A DNA stretch of 64,000 nt from Lepus europaeus (GCF_033115175.1 NC_084837.1:68037266-68101265); one strand, 5' to 3'; positions 33,676 through 44,693 are shown, numbered from the stretch's first letter. A program made the numbers and translations. Notes: generated from the letters alone by a model not told the origin.

Positions 33676-33860
33676 CCATCCACTGGTTTACTCCACAATT
33701 GCACAATTGGCTGTGCAATGGCTGGAGCTGGGCCGATCCAAAGCCAGCAGCCAGGAGCTTCTTCCGGGTCTCTCAGTTGGGTGCAGGGGCCCAAGGACTT
33801 GTGCCATCTTCTCTTCTTTCCCAGGCCACAGTGCCATTTGTGCTGATTGTGCTTGTTCTT
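33566..33860 (-). mobile_element. CSINE, 5'-truncated, with TSD
   Basis: The element spans about 33581-33845 in reverse orientation, with (GA)n at 33638-33671. The head is missing: similarity stops at ctttcccaggccacagtg. The 15-bp duplication attgtacttgttctt / attgtgcttgttctt (33566-33580, 33846-33860) has one mismatch, which shows that truncation happened at insertion. Confidence 0.93.
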
Positions 33861-34149
33861 AATCAGTAAGTCCTGTTTCAGCTGTTTTTCTTGAAATACC
33901 AAAAATAACATCAGTGGGATCGAATCCACAAGGTCTCTTCTTTTAAATCCAATAAATCCAATCCCAATAAATCTATCACCATTAAGGTAATTTCTCATAT
34001 TTATTAGTCCTTTACCTTAAAGATTTATTTCTGTATATTCTAGAGTGGAAGTTTAATGTATAAATCTAAATTTTAAAAAATGAGCCATTTCATCAGGCTC
34101 ACATGTTAACAATAATAATTGCTAAGGTATCTTAAATAAAGAACAATAA

Positions 34150-34480
34150 TTATTAGAAGTGCTTCTTTTGCATCTTTTTTATTTTTGCGATAACATATTT
34201 TCAATTTATACTTTAGTAAAAGGCTTAATGTTCCGCTAATGAAGAGTTCAACAAATATAAATAACCATAGTGCAGCAGGAGTATAGGCAAGGAATATAAA
34301 CACTAATCAGATGAAAATATTTCACTCATATATAATAAATTTTAAAATAGCAATCATTGTTATGACACATTACTACAGTTTTGATGATCTTTGACTATTA
34401 ACAAATAATGCTGGACAACACGATTTTGGAAAACATTTAGAAGTTCACAACCAAGGCTCATCCATCACTACTGAGATATC
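34150..34480 (-). mobile_element. LINE-1 3' end fragment, old
   Basis: In reverse orientation: tttgcgataacatattttca, ggcttaatgttccgctaatg, aggagtataggcaaggaata, the same blocks as in other old L1 3' ends in this window. Confidence 0.7.
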
Positions 34481-35345
34481 TACAAAAAAATGTTTGGGGG
34501 TAGACAGGTGAAGACTGAACTCTTAGGCAGAATGGCAGCGAAAGGAAACGTGTCTCACATCTATGTGATGAGCCTGTTCTTCGGATTTCTTAAGCTATCC
34601 AAACTAATGTGAGTAATTATGTAGCTGCGTAGTCAAGGTGATTTGCTTGCACATTTGAGGGACTGTAAAGATTCTGACCTTTTCTGAAGTATTATGAGCA
34701 GAAAGAGCAACTGTCCCTTTAAAACTTGCCTCTTGATGTTAATAAATTAGGGACCTCTCACAACTCCATTCAAAACTCCACTTATTGTAGTGCTGAATTG
34801 ATGTTTCCAGGTGAAATGAACAGCTGCCAAGGCGGCCTGTCAAGACAGTGCCTTGGGAACCTAATACTTTGTTATCCATGGTGTGCTATTCTATGCTGCA
34901 CAGTAGTTGAAATAATGGAAGGTCTAAGTGATCTCTTTCAAGGTCTATATTCTCATTAGCCAGTGGGATACCTTCAGACTCTTCCAACCGCCTGTTCTTC
35001 CTCAGGGCACAAGAAGCAAGCCAGTTGCCTAGAACTAAAGTCTTTAGCCTGCTTTTCGAAACATAAATTTGTAAACTGAATTTCATCTCTGATGTGTTTG
35101 TCCAAAACTAAGCCACATGTTTCCCTAGAATCAATATCTTCTTTCACTGGTTAATGATATTTTCCATTTATCAGAAAGTTTAAAATATTTTGTCAGTTCC
35201 TATATCCACTAATCAAAGTCAGTTAGTTCTTTTTGTTTTAAGCCCTCCAAACTCCAGCCCCCGAGAGAGAAACAGAACTGAATTACCACTATTCAGGAAT
35301 CCAGTTCTATTTCATACTGCCAGAACAGGATTTCTTTTTCCTCTC
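34481..35345. other. Unique DNA, no gene seen
   Basis: Frames up to 77 codons, without recognised domain. Moderate GC. No repeat recognised. Confidence 0.45.
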
Positions 35346-35663
35346 CTTTTATTTAAGATTATATTTATTTATTTGAGATATAGAGTTACAGAGAGGGAGA
35401 GACAGAGAAAAAGGTTTTCCATCTACTTGTTCACTCCCAAAATGGCCCCAATAGCTGGAGGTGAGTCAATCTGAAGCCGGAAGCCAGGTGCTTCTTCCTG
35501 GTCTCCCATGTGGGCCCAAGCACTTGGGCCATCTTCCACTGCTTTCCCAGGCCATAAGCACTGACCTGGATCAGAAGAGGAGCAGTTGGGGTACAAACCA
35601 GTGCCCATATGGGATCCCGGCATTGCAGGCAGAGTCAGCCTGCTATGCCACTGTGCCGGCCCA
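35346..35663 (-). mobile_element. CSINE, nearly full length
   Basis: In reverse orientation: agattatatttatttatttg, a short purine tract, cccaaaatggccccaatagc, body, and head ending gccactgtgccggccc. No clear duplication was seen. Confidence 0.92.
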
Positions 35664-36420
35664 CCACAATTTGTTCTTAAAAGTTTTATGAGGAAAGATA
35701 CAATAATCAAAATTTGGCTTGACAATCAAATGAATTGTATGAAGCAACATTTTGAATTTAGCATAAATGAATCAAAGACATATTTCAAATAATAGCAGGA
35801 AATATCTTTGGAATGCCATATATAGGATCTTTCTGAAAGCAAAATAATTTACAATTTGTCACAGTACTTGACAAAATTAAGGATTACTATTCACTTTACG
35901 GAGTTTGCTGAGAAGAATGAAAGATTTCAAGTACTTGGAGAATATATTGAATTATTTCTTTTCATGAACCAGGATAATCTTTTATTATTTTTATTTTCCC
36001 AGAAATAATAATAGAAAATTCTATGTGCCCTATGTATAGAATTATGCTAATTAATTGCAGTACACCTGATTTTTTGAAACATGTTTCCTATAATGTCATG
36101 CAGGGCTGGATGGAATAGAAAAATGTTAGAATTCTAGACACTGTAATAGGTACCATTATACTAAAGCTAATTTGTATGAGGATCCTCATTCAGTATTCCT
36201 GAACATAACTTTATGGTATTCTATCTTCATCCCTGTAGCTGGCAGTGGGTTTTTAGCATGGCCATGGAGCTTTCTCTCTCACAGTGTACACACTGTACAC
36301 TAGAAGAGCCCTCAGAAGTCCTCCATCATGACCGTAAGTTGGTCTCAGAGAAGAGGTTCATTCTCCACAGTGTCTCTTTCTGACTCCCTCTGTCAAAATG
36401 AGGTCTTTCTCTCTTTCCAC
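35664..36420. other. Unique AT-rich DNA, no gene seen
   Basis: The only notable item is a perfect 8-bp inverted repeat with a 3-base spacer at 36283-36301 (agtgtaca-cac-tgtacact). Confidence 0.5.
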
Positions 36421-36424
36421 CAGA

Positions 36425-36790
36425 TTTTTTTTCTCATCGAACCCGTTTATTTTCCTTTTTAGTCTTACTACAACGGATAGTTTTAACATCCTGTGTGTCT
36501 AGTGTCCGCTCTCTAATACATTGTTAGCTCTGACATCATCATACAGTTGCTGCACCCAGACTACCATCTTCACAGCCACCTTTCTGATTTCAGCCACGTG
36601 GCTCGTGAGGACAGTGTGTTGCCTCCAGAGGTCCTTCATTCCATCTCTGATCCTTGTCTGTGCTGCAGTCTTTGGGGGGCCTCTCTCCTCAAATGAAAAT
36701 TTGCAACCTGGCATGCAGGGAGTTATATTGTGGGGGGGAAGCTTTCATCCAACGGAGTCCAGAGACAATGGATACATGCTTTAATCTGTT
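36425..36790 (-). pseudogene. Candidate processed pseudogene of unidentified parent
   Basis: On the minus strand a 71-codon frame (36714-36499) begins MPGCKFSFEERGPPK and ends VRANNVLESGH. It is followed by about 50 bases of UTR-like sequence, an AATAAA signal (plus-strand tttatt at 36446-36451) and, 13 bases further, a run of eight A (plus-strand T at 36425-36432). A coding-like frame, signal and A-run in this order suggest a retrocopy. The helical look of the peptide (RIRDGMKDLWRQHTVL) does not let me name a family. I found no target-site duplication, so chance remains possible. Confidence 0.3.
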
Positions 36791-37114
36791 TCGGGGTGAA
36801 CAATGCTGAACTGTCGGACCTACTCATATATGGAGTGGCTGGACTTAATCATTGGCCCTGTTAAACACTACACATTTGTGAACATAGCCCGTTTTTCCAG
36901 CTGTCTTGACTGATGTGTTCACATACACACTGGAAAGTCTCAATAATTTTACTTGATGCAACAAACACAGGTACCTGAGTTTGTAGAAAATTATAGCGCT
37001 GAAGTTTGCATCCTCAAATATGTAGTGTGTCTGATGGTTTACTCTGTGCTTTACCTAGGATTCTTCTGCCCTTTGTAAATGATCAGCTGATGTGAACATT
37101 TCAGTTTTGCATTT
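36791..37114. other. Unique DNA, no gene seen
   Basis: No gene, RNA or repeat recognised. Confidence 0.4.
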
Positions 37115-37176
37115 TATTTAAAAAATTAACAAATTTTATTTTATTTGAAAGGCAGGAAGTTGGGGATGTAGGAGAC

Positions 37177-37228
<52 letters not shown>

Positions 37229-37425
37229 CTCCTTGCATTGGTTCACTCCCCAAATGTCCACAACAGGCAGGCAGAAGCCAGGAGCAGGGAATTCAATCCA
37301 GGTCTTCAATGTGGATGGTGGGACCAACTACATACCTTCTGCCTCCCTAGTTGTTCACTAGTAGGAAGTTGCAATTAGAACTCAAGCCCTAGTATTCCAA
37401 CACTGTAAGTGGGCATCCCAGGAGG
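37115..37425 (-). mobile_element. Old CSINE with long (GA)n
   Basis: In reverse orientation: ttttattttatttgaaaggc, (GA)n at 37181-37224, ttggttcactccccaaatgt, a degenerate body and a degraded head. No duplication was established. Confidence 0.75.
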
Positions 37426-38155
37426 CATTTTAAGCATGGTGTTAAATGTCGGGCTCTCATTTTTGCATTTTATTTGGCTCTGTCTTCACACCCATACTCA
37501 GAACTCCTCTTTGTGAACAATCAAAGATCTAGTTCTTGTTTCTTATTCCCAGGAAAGATTTACAAGGATCCAGGAATGTTTCCCTTATTCTGAAGCATGG
37601 TGGCATCACCACCTCTTCCCCACTGGGTTCTGACAAGCACAGCACAGTCATCAGCACTCTTCTGCTTCTTAATCCTCTTTGGAAAGGACCTCTAGTTTAT
37701 CTCAGAATTTCACAGTACATCTAACAGCCCTCTACTAAGTTACTGTGCCTCCAAACTTGGAAATTCAAACCAGCTGACTTTTGAAATTAGTTTTGCTGTC
37801 CCAGAAGTTAAATTGCTGAGAGATTTTCAAAAACCCCTTGAAGCAGTGGAGAAAGCAATGTGGTTGGCTTTAGAACCTAAGGGTCCCTTGCTGCAGCTCA
37901 GAGTTTTGAGGTAAACAAATGGCCCTCTGGGGGATCCTGGGGCAGAGCTCAGCAGAATGAATCTAATAAGAAACCATTTGAGTCACAGGTTCAAAGGCAA
38001 AGCCTGCATCGCAATCTTAGAGGGAAACACTGCTCACCAAGTCACTTACATTATAGCAAGCCTTGAAAATTACATGTTTTTTTTTTTTTCAAAATATTGA
38101 ATAATTCCTGCTTCAGACATGAAATAATTAGTATCCCATCTGATTCCTATTTAGA
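37426..38155. other. Unique DNA, no gene seen
   Basis: No gene or repeat recognised. A T-run at 38079-38090 separates two unrelated stretches. Confidence 0.4.
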
Positions 38156-38498
38156 ATACAGAAGAGGGGTTGGCATTGTGGCATTAGGGGTTAAGCCACT
38201 GCCTGCAGTGCCGGCATCCCATATGGCCACTGGTTCAAGTCCCAGCTGCTTCACTTCTATCCAGCTCCCTGCTAATGCCCTAGGAAAGCAGCAGAGTATG
38301 GACCAAGTGCGTGGACCCCTGCACCCATTTGGGAGATCCAGAGGAAGCTCCTGGCCTCAGCCTTGCCCAGTCCCAGCCATTGTGGCCATTTGAGGAGTGA
38401 ACCAGTGATGGATGATCTCACTATGTTTCCCTCTCTCTTTCTGTAATTCTGCCTTTCAAATAAATAAAATAAATCTTTCAAAAAAGGGATACAGAAGA
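38156..38498 (+). mobile_element. CSINE, older type, with TSD
   Basis: The element spans about 38167-38488, from ggttggcattgtggcattag to a tail of (AAAT)-type units ending tttcaaaaaaggg. The 10-bp duplication atacagaaga lies at 38156-38165 and 38489-38498. Confidence 0.94.
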
Positions 38499-40340
38499 AT
38501 GGGAAATTGTGTTTAAAATGTAATGGAGTAGTATGACTGTCCTATTAATAAAGGAACTTGGGTTCCAAAAGAGCAATATCTTTTTAAAATGAGATAGTTA
38601 ACAGGTGGTAGAGGACTCTGATTCAGAACACTTACTTTTGCCACAATACCATGTAGCACTCTATCCAAAACAAATTTTAAAAATTCTACCATTTCAAAGA
38701 TACAGTTTTGTTTGTAGGGAATATCACACATCTTCTAGGCTGTCCAGTTCATGTTACATTGAAAAACAAAAAATTTCTGCAGTGGAATGACATACATGTC
38801 CCTGGAACACAAACCTATAAAGTTTAGTCCAAAAGGGGAAATTGAGAGCAAGGGATCATTTACTATCATTTTGATTTTGATATCTTCCATTGCAAGCACA
38901 GATCTTCTCCGTCAACTGAGTGGTAGGGTTTACTTTCAGTGCTTCGGCCCCAGACTAGAATTGTCGGTATCATGACTAAGTGAGTCGATGTGGTCCCTGA
39001 AAAGTGTAAAAGCCCTCTCTTTTTTCCACATAGGAAACATAATTTCTGCTAACGAAAAGCATGCCATGTAGATGGTAATTACAAATTGTTTTTATTTCTA
39101 TTTCCTAGCCTGAAATTTTCTATCTAATTTCCTATCTGAGAAGTTGATTTGGAAGGATATAAACTTGCCTTGCTACTAAATGAAAACTTGAACAGGATTT
39201 TTGGTTTCCTTTTAGATTAAAAACAGGCAAAACAAAATCTAGTCTTTTGCAGTCACAAAAATTAAAAATCAGAAACTAAATTAATATCCAGAGTTAAAGT
39301 TCCAACCTTGACTTACTGTGAAATCTCTGACTTAGTTCATTTCAGGCTGAGAGTCGCCGGAGGGAAGGGTGTGAGGTGCTGCTGCTCTTGACTTCTGCGT
39401 CTGCACCGCCAGGCAGAGGGCAGGGGCAGGTGAGCCCTCGGCTAGTTAGTGGTCTGGCTTGTCAGAGAATTGGGCCTAGCAAACAGCTAATGTTAGTGGC
39501 CCTGGCTGAGCATAGCCAGTGGTGATCTTTCCCTTGTGGAACTTCCAGGGTTTCCTGCTCAGCTCCTCTTTTATGCACATGCATCTGTCTTCCAGATGGT
39601 CTCCAGTGACTCTTACTCAGCCTCGGGGAACTCAGAGCCACACCTGCACCGTGCTCCAAGGTCTCCTTTCCCCTCTAGGAGACCAGACTGGTTAGTACCA
39701 AAAGGATGCTCCTTTTCTGTCTCGCTCACAAGGCTCTACCTGGTGAGCTGAGAGCACTCCTCAAACACTTTAAAGTTCAGGAAAATCTCAGCGCAATGAC
39801 CTTAAACAGATTTTGTCACCAGGATGTTAGTCTGCCTATCACCTCAAGACTCTTTAGCGATGGTCTGAAACCCCAGCCCTTGTCCACTTCAGCTTCTTCA
39901 GGGAGGAATCAGGCCAACTTTCTGTGTCTTTTGACTGCAAGGAATATTCTCAAAGCTTTCTGAATGATCTTATCTAAGAATATTATCCACAAGTTATAAA
40001 TGGGGCATAAAAATAACCATATGCACTTTCAAATTCACATCAGATAATTGTCTGACAGAACTGTCCAAAAGTCACCTGTCATTCTAGAAAAAGATTGTAT
40101 TTTTTACTTAAGATTAAGTAACAGGTCTCATGCTCTAAAAAGTTAGATATTAACTTATATAATATTGATCATTTGCATATGATGCATATTTGTGATTTCT
40201 AGAATTGCAATTGATTTTAATGGAGAAGATCATTGTGATTTTTTATGACCATGATAGTTTGTGCCGTAGGCTACTATCTAATTTTCTATCCAATTTAATA
40301 ACTTATTCATTTGTTTTTCACTAGATGTTTAGAATATTTG
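38499..40340. other. Unique DNA, no gene seen
   Basis: The GC-richer part (39350-39960) has frames up to 85 codons on the plus strand without recognised domain. I could not support an exon. No RNA gene or repeat. Confidence 0.4.
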
Positions 40341-40674
40341 TCCCTAAGTATCCATGGGGGATTGATTCCAGTACCCCTTGTGAATATCACCATCTCAGGA
40401 GGCTAGAGTCTTTTATATAAAATGGCATAGTATTTGCATATGACCAATGTACATCTTCTTGGATTCTTTAAATCCTCTCTAGATCACATATAATTCCGTA
40501 CATATTCTGTCAAATACTTGTTATATTATTTAGGGGCATAATGACAAGAAAAAGAATATGCCCATACGTATTTAGTACAAACACAATCCATCACAGGTCT
40601 AACTACACTGTACATAATCTGTAGTTGGTTGAATTCATGGAAACTGACCCTGTGGTTGTACATGCATGGCTGTA
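40341..40674 (+). mobile_element. Tigger/MER2-type DNA transposon fossil
   Basis: It starts tccctaagtatccatggggg and proceeds through tatataaaatggcatagtat, ttgcatatgaccaatgtaca, tttaaatcctctctagatca to ttggttgaattcatggaaac and a terminal gcatggctgta. This is the MER2/Tigger (pogo-like) non-autonomous consensus layout. It carries no transposase and is immobile. Confidence 0.85.
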
Positions 40675-40709
40675 TATCAAATCTTCATTTATACTAAAAA
40701 CAGTGATAT

Positions 40710-41015
40710 CATAGGAGAGAGACTAGAATAGTGCTTACTAGAGGCTAGGAAGGGTAGGAGAAAAGAGCATAGCAGGAGCTTGCATAACAGGTACCAAAAA
40801 TACAGAAGAGTGACTACTGTTCAAGATAATTTATTATATATTTTATAAAAAAAAACTTAAGAGAATTCGCAGGCTCCAAATAAATGATAAATATTTAAGG
40901 ATATGGCTAATGGCCCTTATTTGATCATTAGACATGTATACATGTATTGAATTGCCAAACTGTACTTGTGAATATGTACCATTATTGTATATAAATTAAA
41001 AATAATTAAAAAAAT
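40710..41015 (+). mobile_element. Ancient LINE-1 (L1M-type) 3'UTR
   Basis: ggagagagactagaatagtg, cttactagaggctaggaagg, ataatttattatatatttta, aaataaatgataaatattta, gatcattagacatgtata and a final aaattaaaaataattaaaaa reproduce the order of old L1M 3' UTRs. Confidence 0.8.
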
Positions 41016-41537
41016 ATTTTTGAACAACTTTTGTCACTAGACTGGTTTACTCACTCATGAGTTAAATAAATTATTGGCTCACAATCCCTGTATATTTGTG
41101 TGAGTCAAGTTTCTGAAAATTAAATTTTGATGCCTTGAAGCCCCTTTTCTGGGCTAGAAATGAGAATGTGGCCCCTCACTTCCTCTACAGCAAAAGGGGA
41201 ACAATCAGAGTTAAGCTATGCAAAAGCTCTCTAAAGAGCAAAGCTCACCAATCTGTTTCTCGAAGTCCCCTCTTCATACTCTGGCTCCTTAGTATATTTG
41301 TGGAGCAGGTGAAAAGTTCAGGATTTCAGCAACAGGGTATGAAAATCAGCAAATGGATAGTTTGTCTCTCCTTCATGTTTGATGATCTAAGAAATAATTA
41401 TATAGAAACTCCAATCAATCTAAAACACAAAGAGTCATCTCGTAACATCCTTGCTTTGCCATGATTAGAAAGTTGAAAGTACAAACATCTTTACCTTTGT
41501 CTTTGACTCATTGGGTGGAAACCATGTTTTCACATTA
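41016..41537. other. Unique DNA, no gene seen
   Basis: A 109-codon plus frame (41135-41464) has no recognised domain. No RNA gene or repeat. Confidence 0.4.
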
Positions 41538-41551
41538 GAAACACTGTTTTG

Positions 41552-42065
41552 TTTTTTTTTAAGAATACAATTTTTTAATTGGCTAATAAATGAAAAAATC
41601 CCTTTCTGGATGTTTCCTTCTTGAGTACTTCATGAGTTAAGGCAAGCTTCTAAGGGGAGGCTTGACCTAATTCTCAGACTCTGATCTGTCTTCATCTTGA
41701 CTAATCTGGAAGTAACAAAGTTCGTAAGTCTCCTTGTCAGATGCAACCACACAAAATGAATCATAAAAAAGATTGTTCTTCTTAAGGTACTTCTTGGTAA
41801 GGTATTTCAAATACCTTTTAGCGAACTGTTTCTCAGAAACAGCTGTGATTGTATTCTTGAAGCGTTCAATGTGAACAATATTTCCAAGATTCCCAGTTTT
41901 CCCATTGAGTTTAATCTTCTCCTGCAGACACTGTTCAAAATTTCCTGAATCATAAATTCCATCTTCCGCAGGATGAATAAAGTCCCAATGAAGCTTCCAG
42001 GTTGAGTTCTGAGACTTTTTGTCTTTCCGTGGTGCCATCTGAGAGAATGCAGTAGTGCAGAGAGG
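41552..42065 (-). pseudogene. RPL22L1P: RPL22L1 retrocopy with an uninterrupted 123-codon frame
   Basis: The parent is the ribosomal large-subunit protein eL22-like, a paralogue of RPL22 that binds structured RNA. The frame runs from ATG at 42038 to a stop at 41667, intronless, 123 residues against 122 in the family. Landmarks [49 protein letters not shown] and FQISQDED identify RPL22L1 and not RPL22. Roughly a quarter of residues differ from the parent as I know it: the usual NNLRDWLRVVA has become [12 protein letters not shown] with one extra codon, and ELRYF is ELCYF, so conserved basic residues are lost. Upstream, CCTCTCTGC near 42065 resembles a 5' terminal oligopyrimidine start. Downstream are an ATTAAA near 41574 and an A-run (plus-strand T at 41552-41560). 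Imperfect flanks gaaacactgtttt and aaaaatgctgtttc may be duplications. Most likely a non-functional retropseudogene; expression cannot be excluded. Confidence 0.93.
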
Positions 42066-42077
42066 AAAAATGCTGTT

Positions 42078-42559
42078 TCATTTAATACTTCCTTTTTGTT
42101 CTCAATATGGATTCAGCCAGCAGCATTCTTTGAGCCTCGCATTTTCATAATATCTACGTCTAGGAAGTTCTCAAAGAGGTCAGTATAAATGAGAACAGCT
42201 CGTTGTTAATGTAGAGCAGATAAAGGCGTAAGTTGGAGAAAGTCACATTTGATGAACTTCAAATTTCTTACATGAAACCTATATTCAGAAATGTCTTCTG
42301 AGGTGGAGTGAGGGTAAATAGAGGAGGCTGGATAACAAGTACCTAAACAGTTGGATAGAAGTAACAAGTTTCAGTGTTCCACACAGAGTGAGACAACTAC
42401 GGTTCACAATAATGTATTCTATACTGTTGGACTTCAGGTATAGGGAAAGGATAAGAAAATAGAAATGCTAATTATGCTAATTTTATGATTTGATTAGTTT
42501 AGATTGGATAAATGCATTGAAATAGTGCACTGCATCCCATAAAGATGTATAAGCACTAC
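42078..42559. other. Unique DNA, no gene seen
   Basis: No gene, RNA or repeat recognised. Confidence 0.4.
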
Positions 42560-42838
42560 ATGGGTTTTTTTTTTTTTTTTGAGTTCTTAATTTTTATTTT
42601 ATTTAAAATTTTAGGTATATGAATTTCATGTATTTCCTATGTAGAGATTTAGGGACATAGTGATACTTCCCATCCTACCCTCCCTCCAGCCCATGCTCCT
42701 ACCCTTCTTCCTCCTCCTTCTCCTATTCCCACTTTTAATTTTTACAAAGATCTATTTTGAGTTTACTTTATACTCATAAGATTAACCCTACACTAAGTAA
42801 AGAGTTCAACAAATAGTATTAAAAAATACTGTTCTGAA

Positions 42839-44252
42839 AAGTGATCCTTGTTAAATATAAGAGTGGGAATAAGAGAGGGAGGAGATGTACAGTTTGGGAC
42901 ATGCTCAATCGGACTTGCCCCACATGGTAGAGTTAGAAACATGCCAGGGGATTCCAATTCAATCCCATCAAGGTGGCATGTACCAATGCCATCTCATTAA
43001 TCAAAGTGATCAATTTCAGTTCACAATTGATCACACTGATAGGTCTGAGTCAAAGGGTTCACATAAACAAGACTAGTGCCTGCTAATACTAACTGATATA
43101 ATTAAAAAGGAGAGAATGATCCAACATGGGAAGTGGGATACACAGTAGACTCATAGAATGGCAGATGTCCTAAACAATAGCACTCTGACCTCAGAATCAG
43201 CCCTTAAGGCATTTGGATCTGGCTGAAGAGCCCATGAGAGTATTTCAGGCATGGAAAGCCAAGACACTCTGGAAAAAAAAAAAAAGCAAAAACAAAAAAC
43301 AAAAAACAAAAAACAAAACCACCTAAATGAAAGATCTCTGCGAGTGAGATCCCAGTGGAAAGAACAGGCCATCAAAGAAGGAGGTACCTTTCTCTGAAGG
43401 GAGGAGAGAATTTCCACTTTGACTATAGCCTTGTCTAAATAAGATCAGAGTTAGCAAACTCAAAATGCTTCCATAGCCTTGGCAACTCATGACAAGAGCC
43501 TAGGGTGATTACTGACGCCATAAACAAGAGTGTCAATTGTTAGGTCAACAACGGGAGTCACTGTGCACTTACTCCCCACGTAGGATCTCTGTTCTTAATG
43601 TGTTGTTCAATGTGAATTAATGTTATAACTAGTACTCAAACAGTACTTTACACTTTTTGTTTCTGTGTAGGTAAAAACAGTTGAAATTTTTACTTAATAT
43701 ATACTAAAGTGATCTTCTTCTGTATATAAAGATAATTGAAAATGAATCTTGGCCGGCACTGTGGCTCACTAAGCTTATCCTCCGCCTTCGGTGCTGGCAC
43801 CCCAGGTTCTATTCCTGGTTGGGGCGCCAGATTCTGTCCCGGTTGCTCCTCTTCCAGTCCAGCTGTGGCCCGGGAAGGCAGTGGAGGATGGCTCAAGTGC
43901 TTGGGCCCTGCACCCTCATGAGAGACCAGGAGGAAGCACCTGGCTCCTGGCTTTGGATCGACGCAGCACCCGGCTGCAATGCTCTGGCCATAGTGGCCAC
44001 TTGGGGGGTGAACCAACAGAAAAAGGAAGACCCTTCTCTCTGTCTCTGTCTCTCTCTCTCTTTCTCATTCTCTAACTCTGCCTCTCAAAAAAAAAAAAAA
44101 AAGAAGAAGAAGAAGAAAATGAATCTTGATGTGAATGGGATGGGATTGGAGTGGGAGATGGGATGGTTGCAGGTGGGAGGGAGGTTATGGGGGGAAAAAG
44201 CTGCTATATTCCAAAAGTTGTACTTTGGAAATTTATTAAATAAAAGTTAAAA
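42839..44252 (+). mobile_element. Younger LINE-1 3' end inserted in an older L1, with TSD
   Basis: The 3'UTR of the rabbit-type L1 in plus orientation is the reverse complement of much of 11098-12110: gagatgtacagtttgggaca, tcaaggtggcatgtaccaat, aggatctctgttcttaatgt. It ends with the G-rich tract at 44137-44192, aaattattaaataaa-like end and a short A-run. Direct repeats aaaaatactgttct (about 42824-42837) and aaaaatactgtttct (about 44253-44267) bracket it. Only about 1 kb of L1 remains (5'-truncated). It holds a SINE at 43751-44114. Confidence 0.9.
43738..44127 (+). mobile_element. CSINE nested in the younger L1, with TSD
   Basis: The element spans about 43751-44114: ggccggcactgtggctcact, body (slightly shortened at ccagctgtggcccggg), (CT)n, and an A-tail with (AAG)n. 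The perfect 13-bp duplication gaaaatgaatctt lies at 43738-43750 and 44115-44127. Confidence 0.96.
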
Positions 44253-44394
44253 AAATACTGTTTCTCAACAGTAGAGACAAAGGCTGTAGACATGCTAATA
44301 AATTATTAAAGAAAAATATATTTCATAAATTAATTAAAAATAACATGAAATATGAGAGAACTTCCAAATATTCATGGAAATACTCATTATCTTA

Positions 44395-44693
44395 TTTCTT
44401 TGAAAGGCAGATACAGACACAGACAGTGTACTCCCCTTTGCTGGTGCACTTCCCAAACGCCTGCAACAACCGGGACTGGGGTGGGTCAAAGCCAGGAGCA
44501 GGGAATGCAGTCTAGGTCTCCCAAGTTAATGGCAAGAAGACAACTTCTTAAGCCATCATTGCTTCCTCCCAGCACCTGCGTTATCAGAAATCTGGAGTTA
44601 GGATCCAAAACCTGAAGTAGGACCAAGGTGCTCTGATATGGGACATAGGCATCTTCACTGGCGTCTTAATGTCCAGGTTACAAACCTGCCCTA
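44395..44693 (-). mobile_element. Old CSINE
   Basis: In reverse orientation: ttatttctttgaaaggcaga, ggtgcacttcccaaacgcct, gtcaaagccaggagcaggga, then a degraded head ending near aacctgccctaca. Highly diverged, and no duplication was found. Confidence 0.7.

Larger units (their letters stand above)
42560..44345 (-). mobile_element. Older LINE-1 3' end, split by a younger L1
   Basis: The left part (42560-42838) is an L1 3'UTR in reverse orientation: T-run, gtatatgaatttcatgtatt, the C-rich atcctaccctccctccagcc, then agagttcaacaaatagtatt. It resumes at 44253 with cagtagagacaaaggctgta, which continues the same family order seen at 59297-59320. The intervening 42839-44252 is a plus-strand L1 flanked by a duplicated piece of this element. 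Confidence 0.85.

Noticed and set aside
39411-39435. gcag followed by gtgagc as an exon end with a splice donor
   Set aside because: No matching open exon or acceptor upstream. Such donor-like motifs occur by chance.
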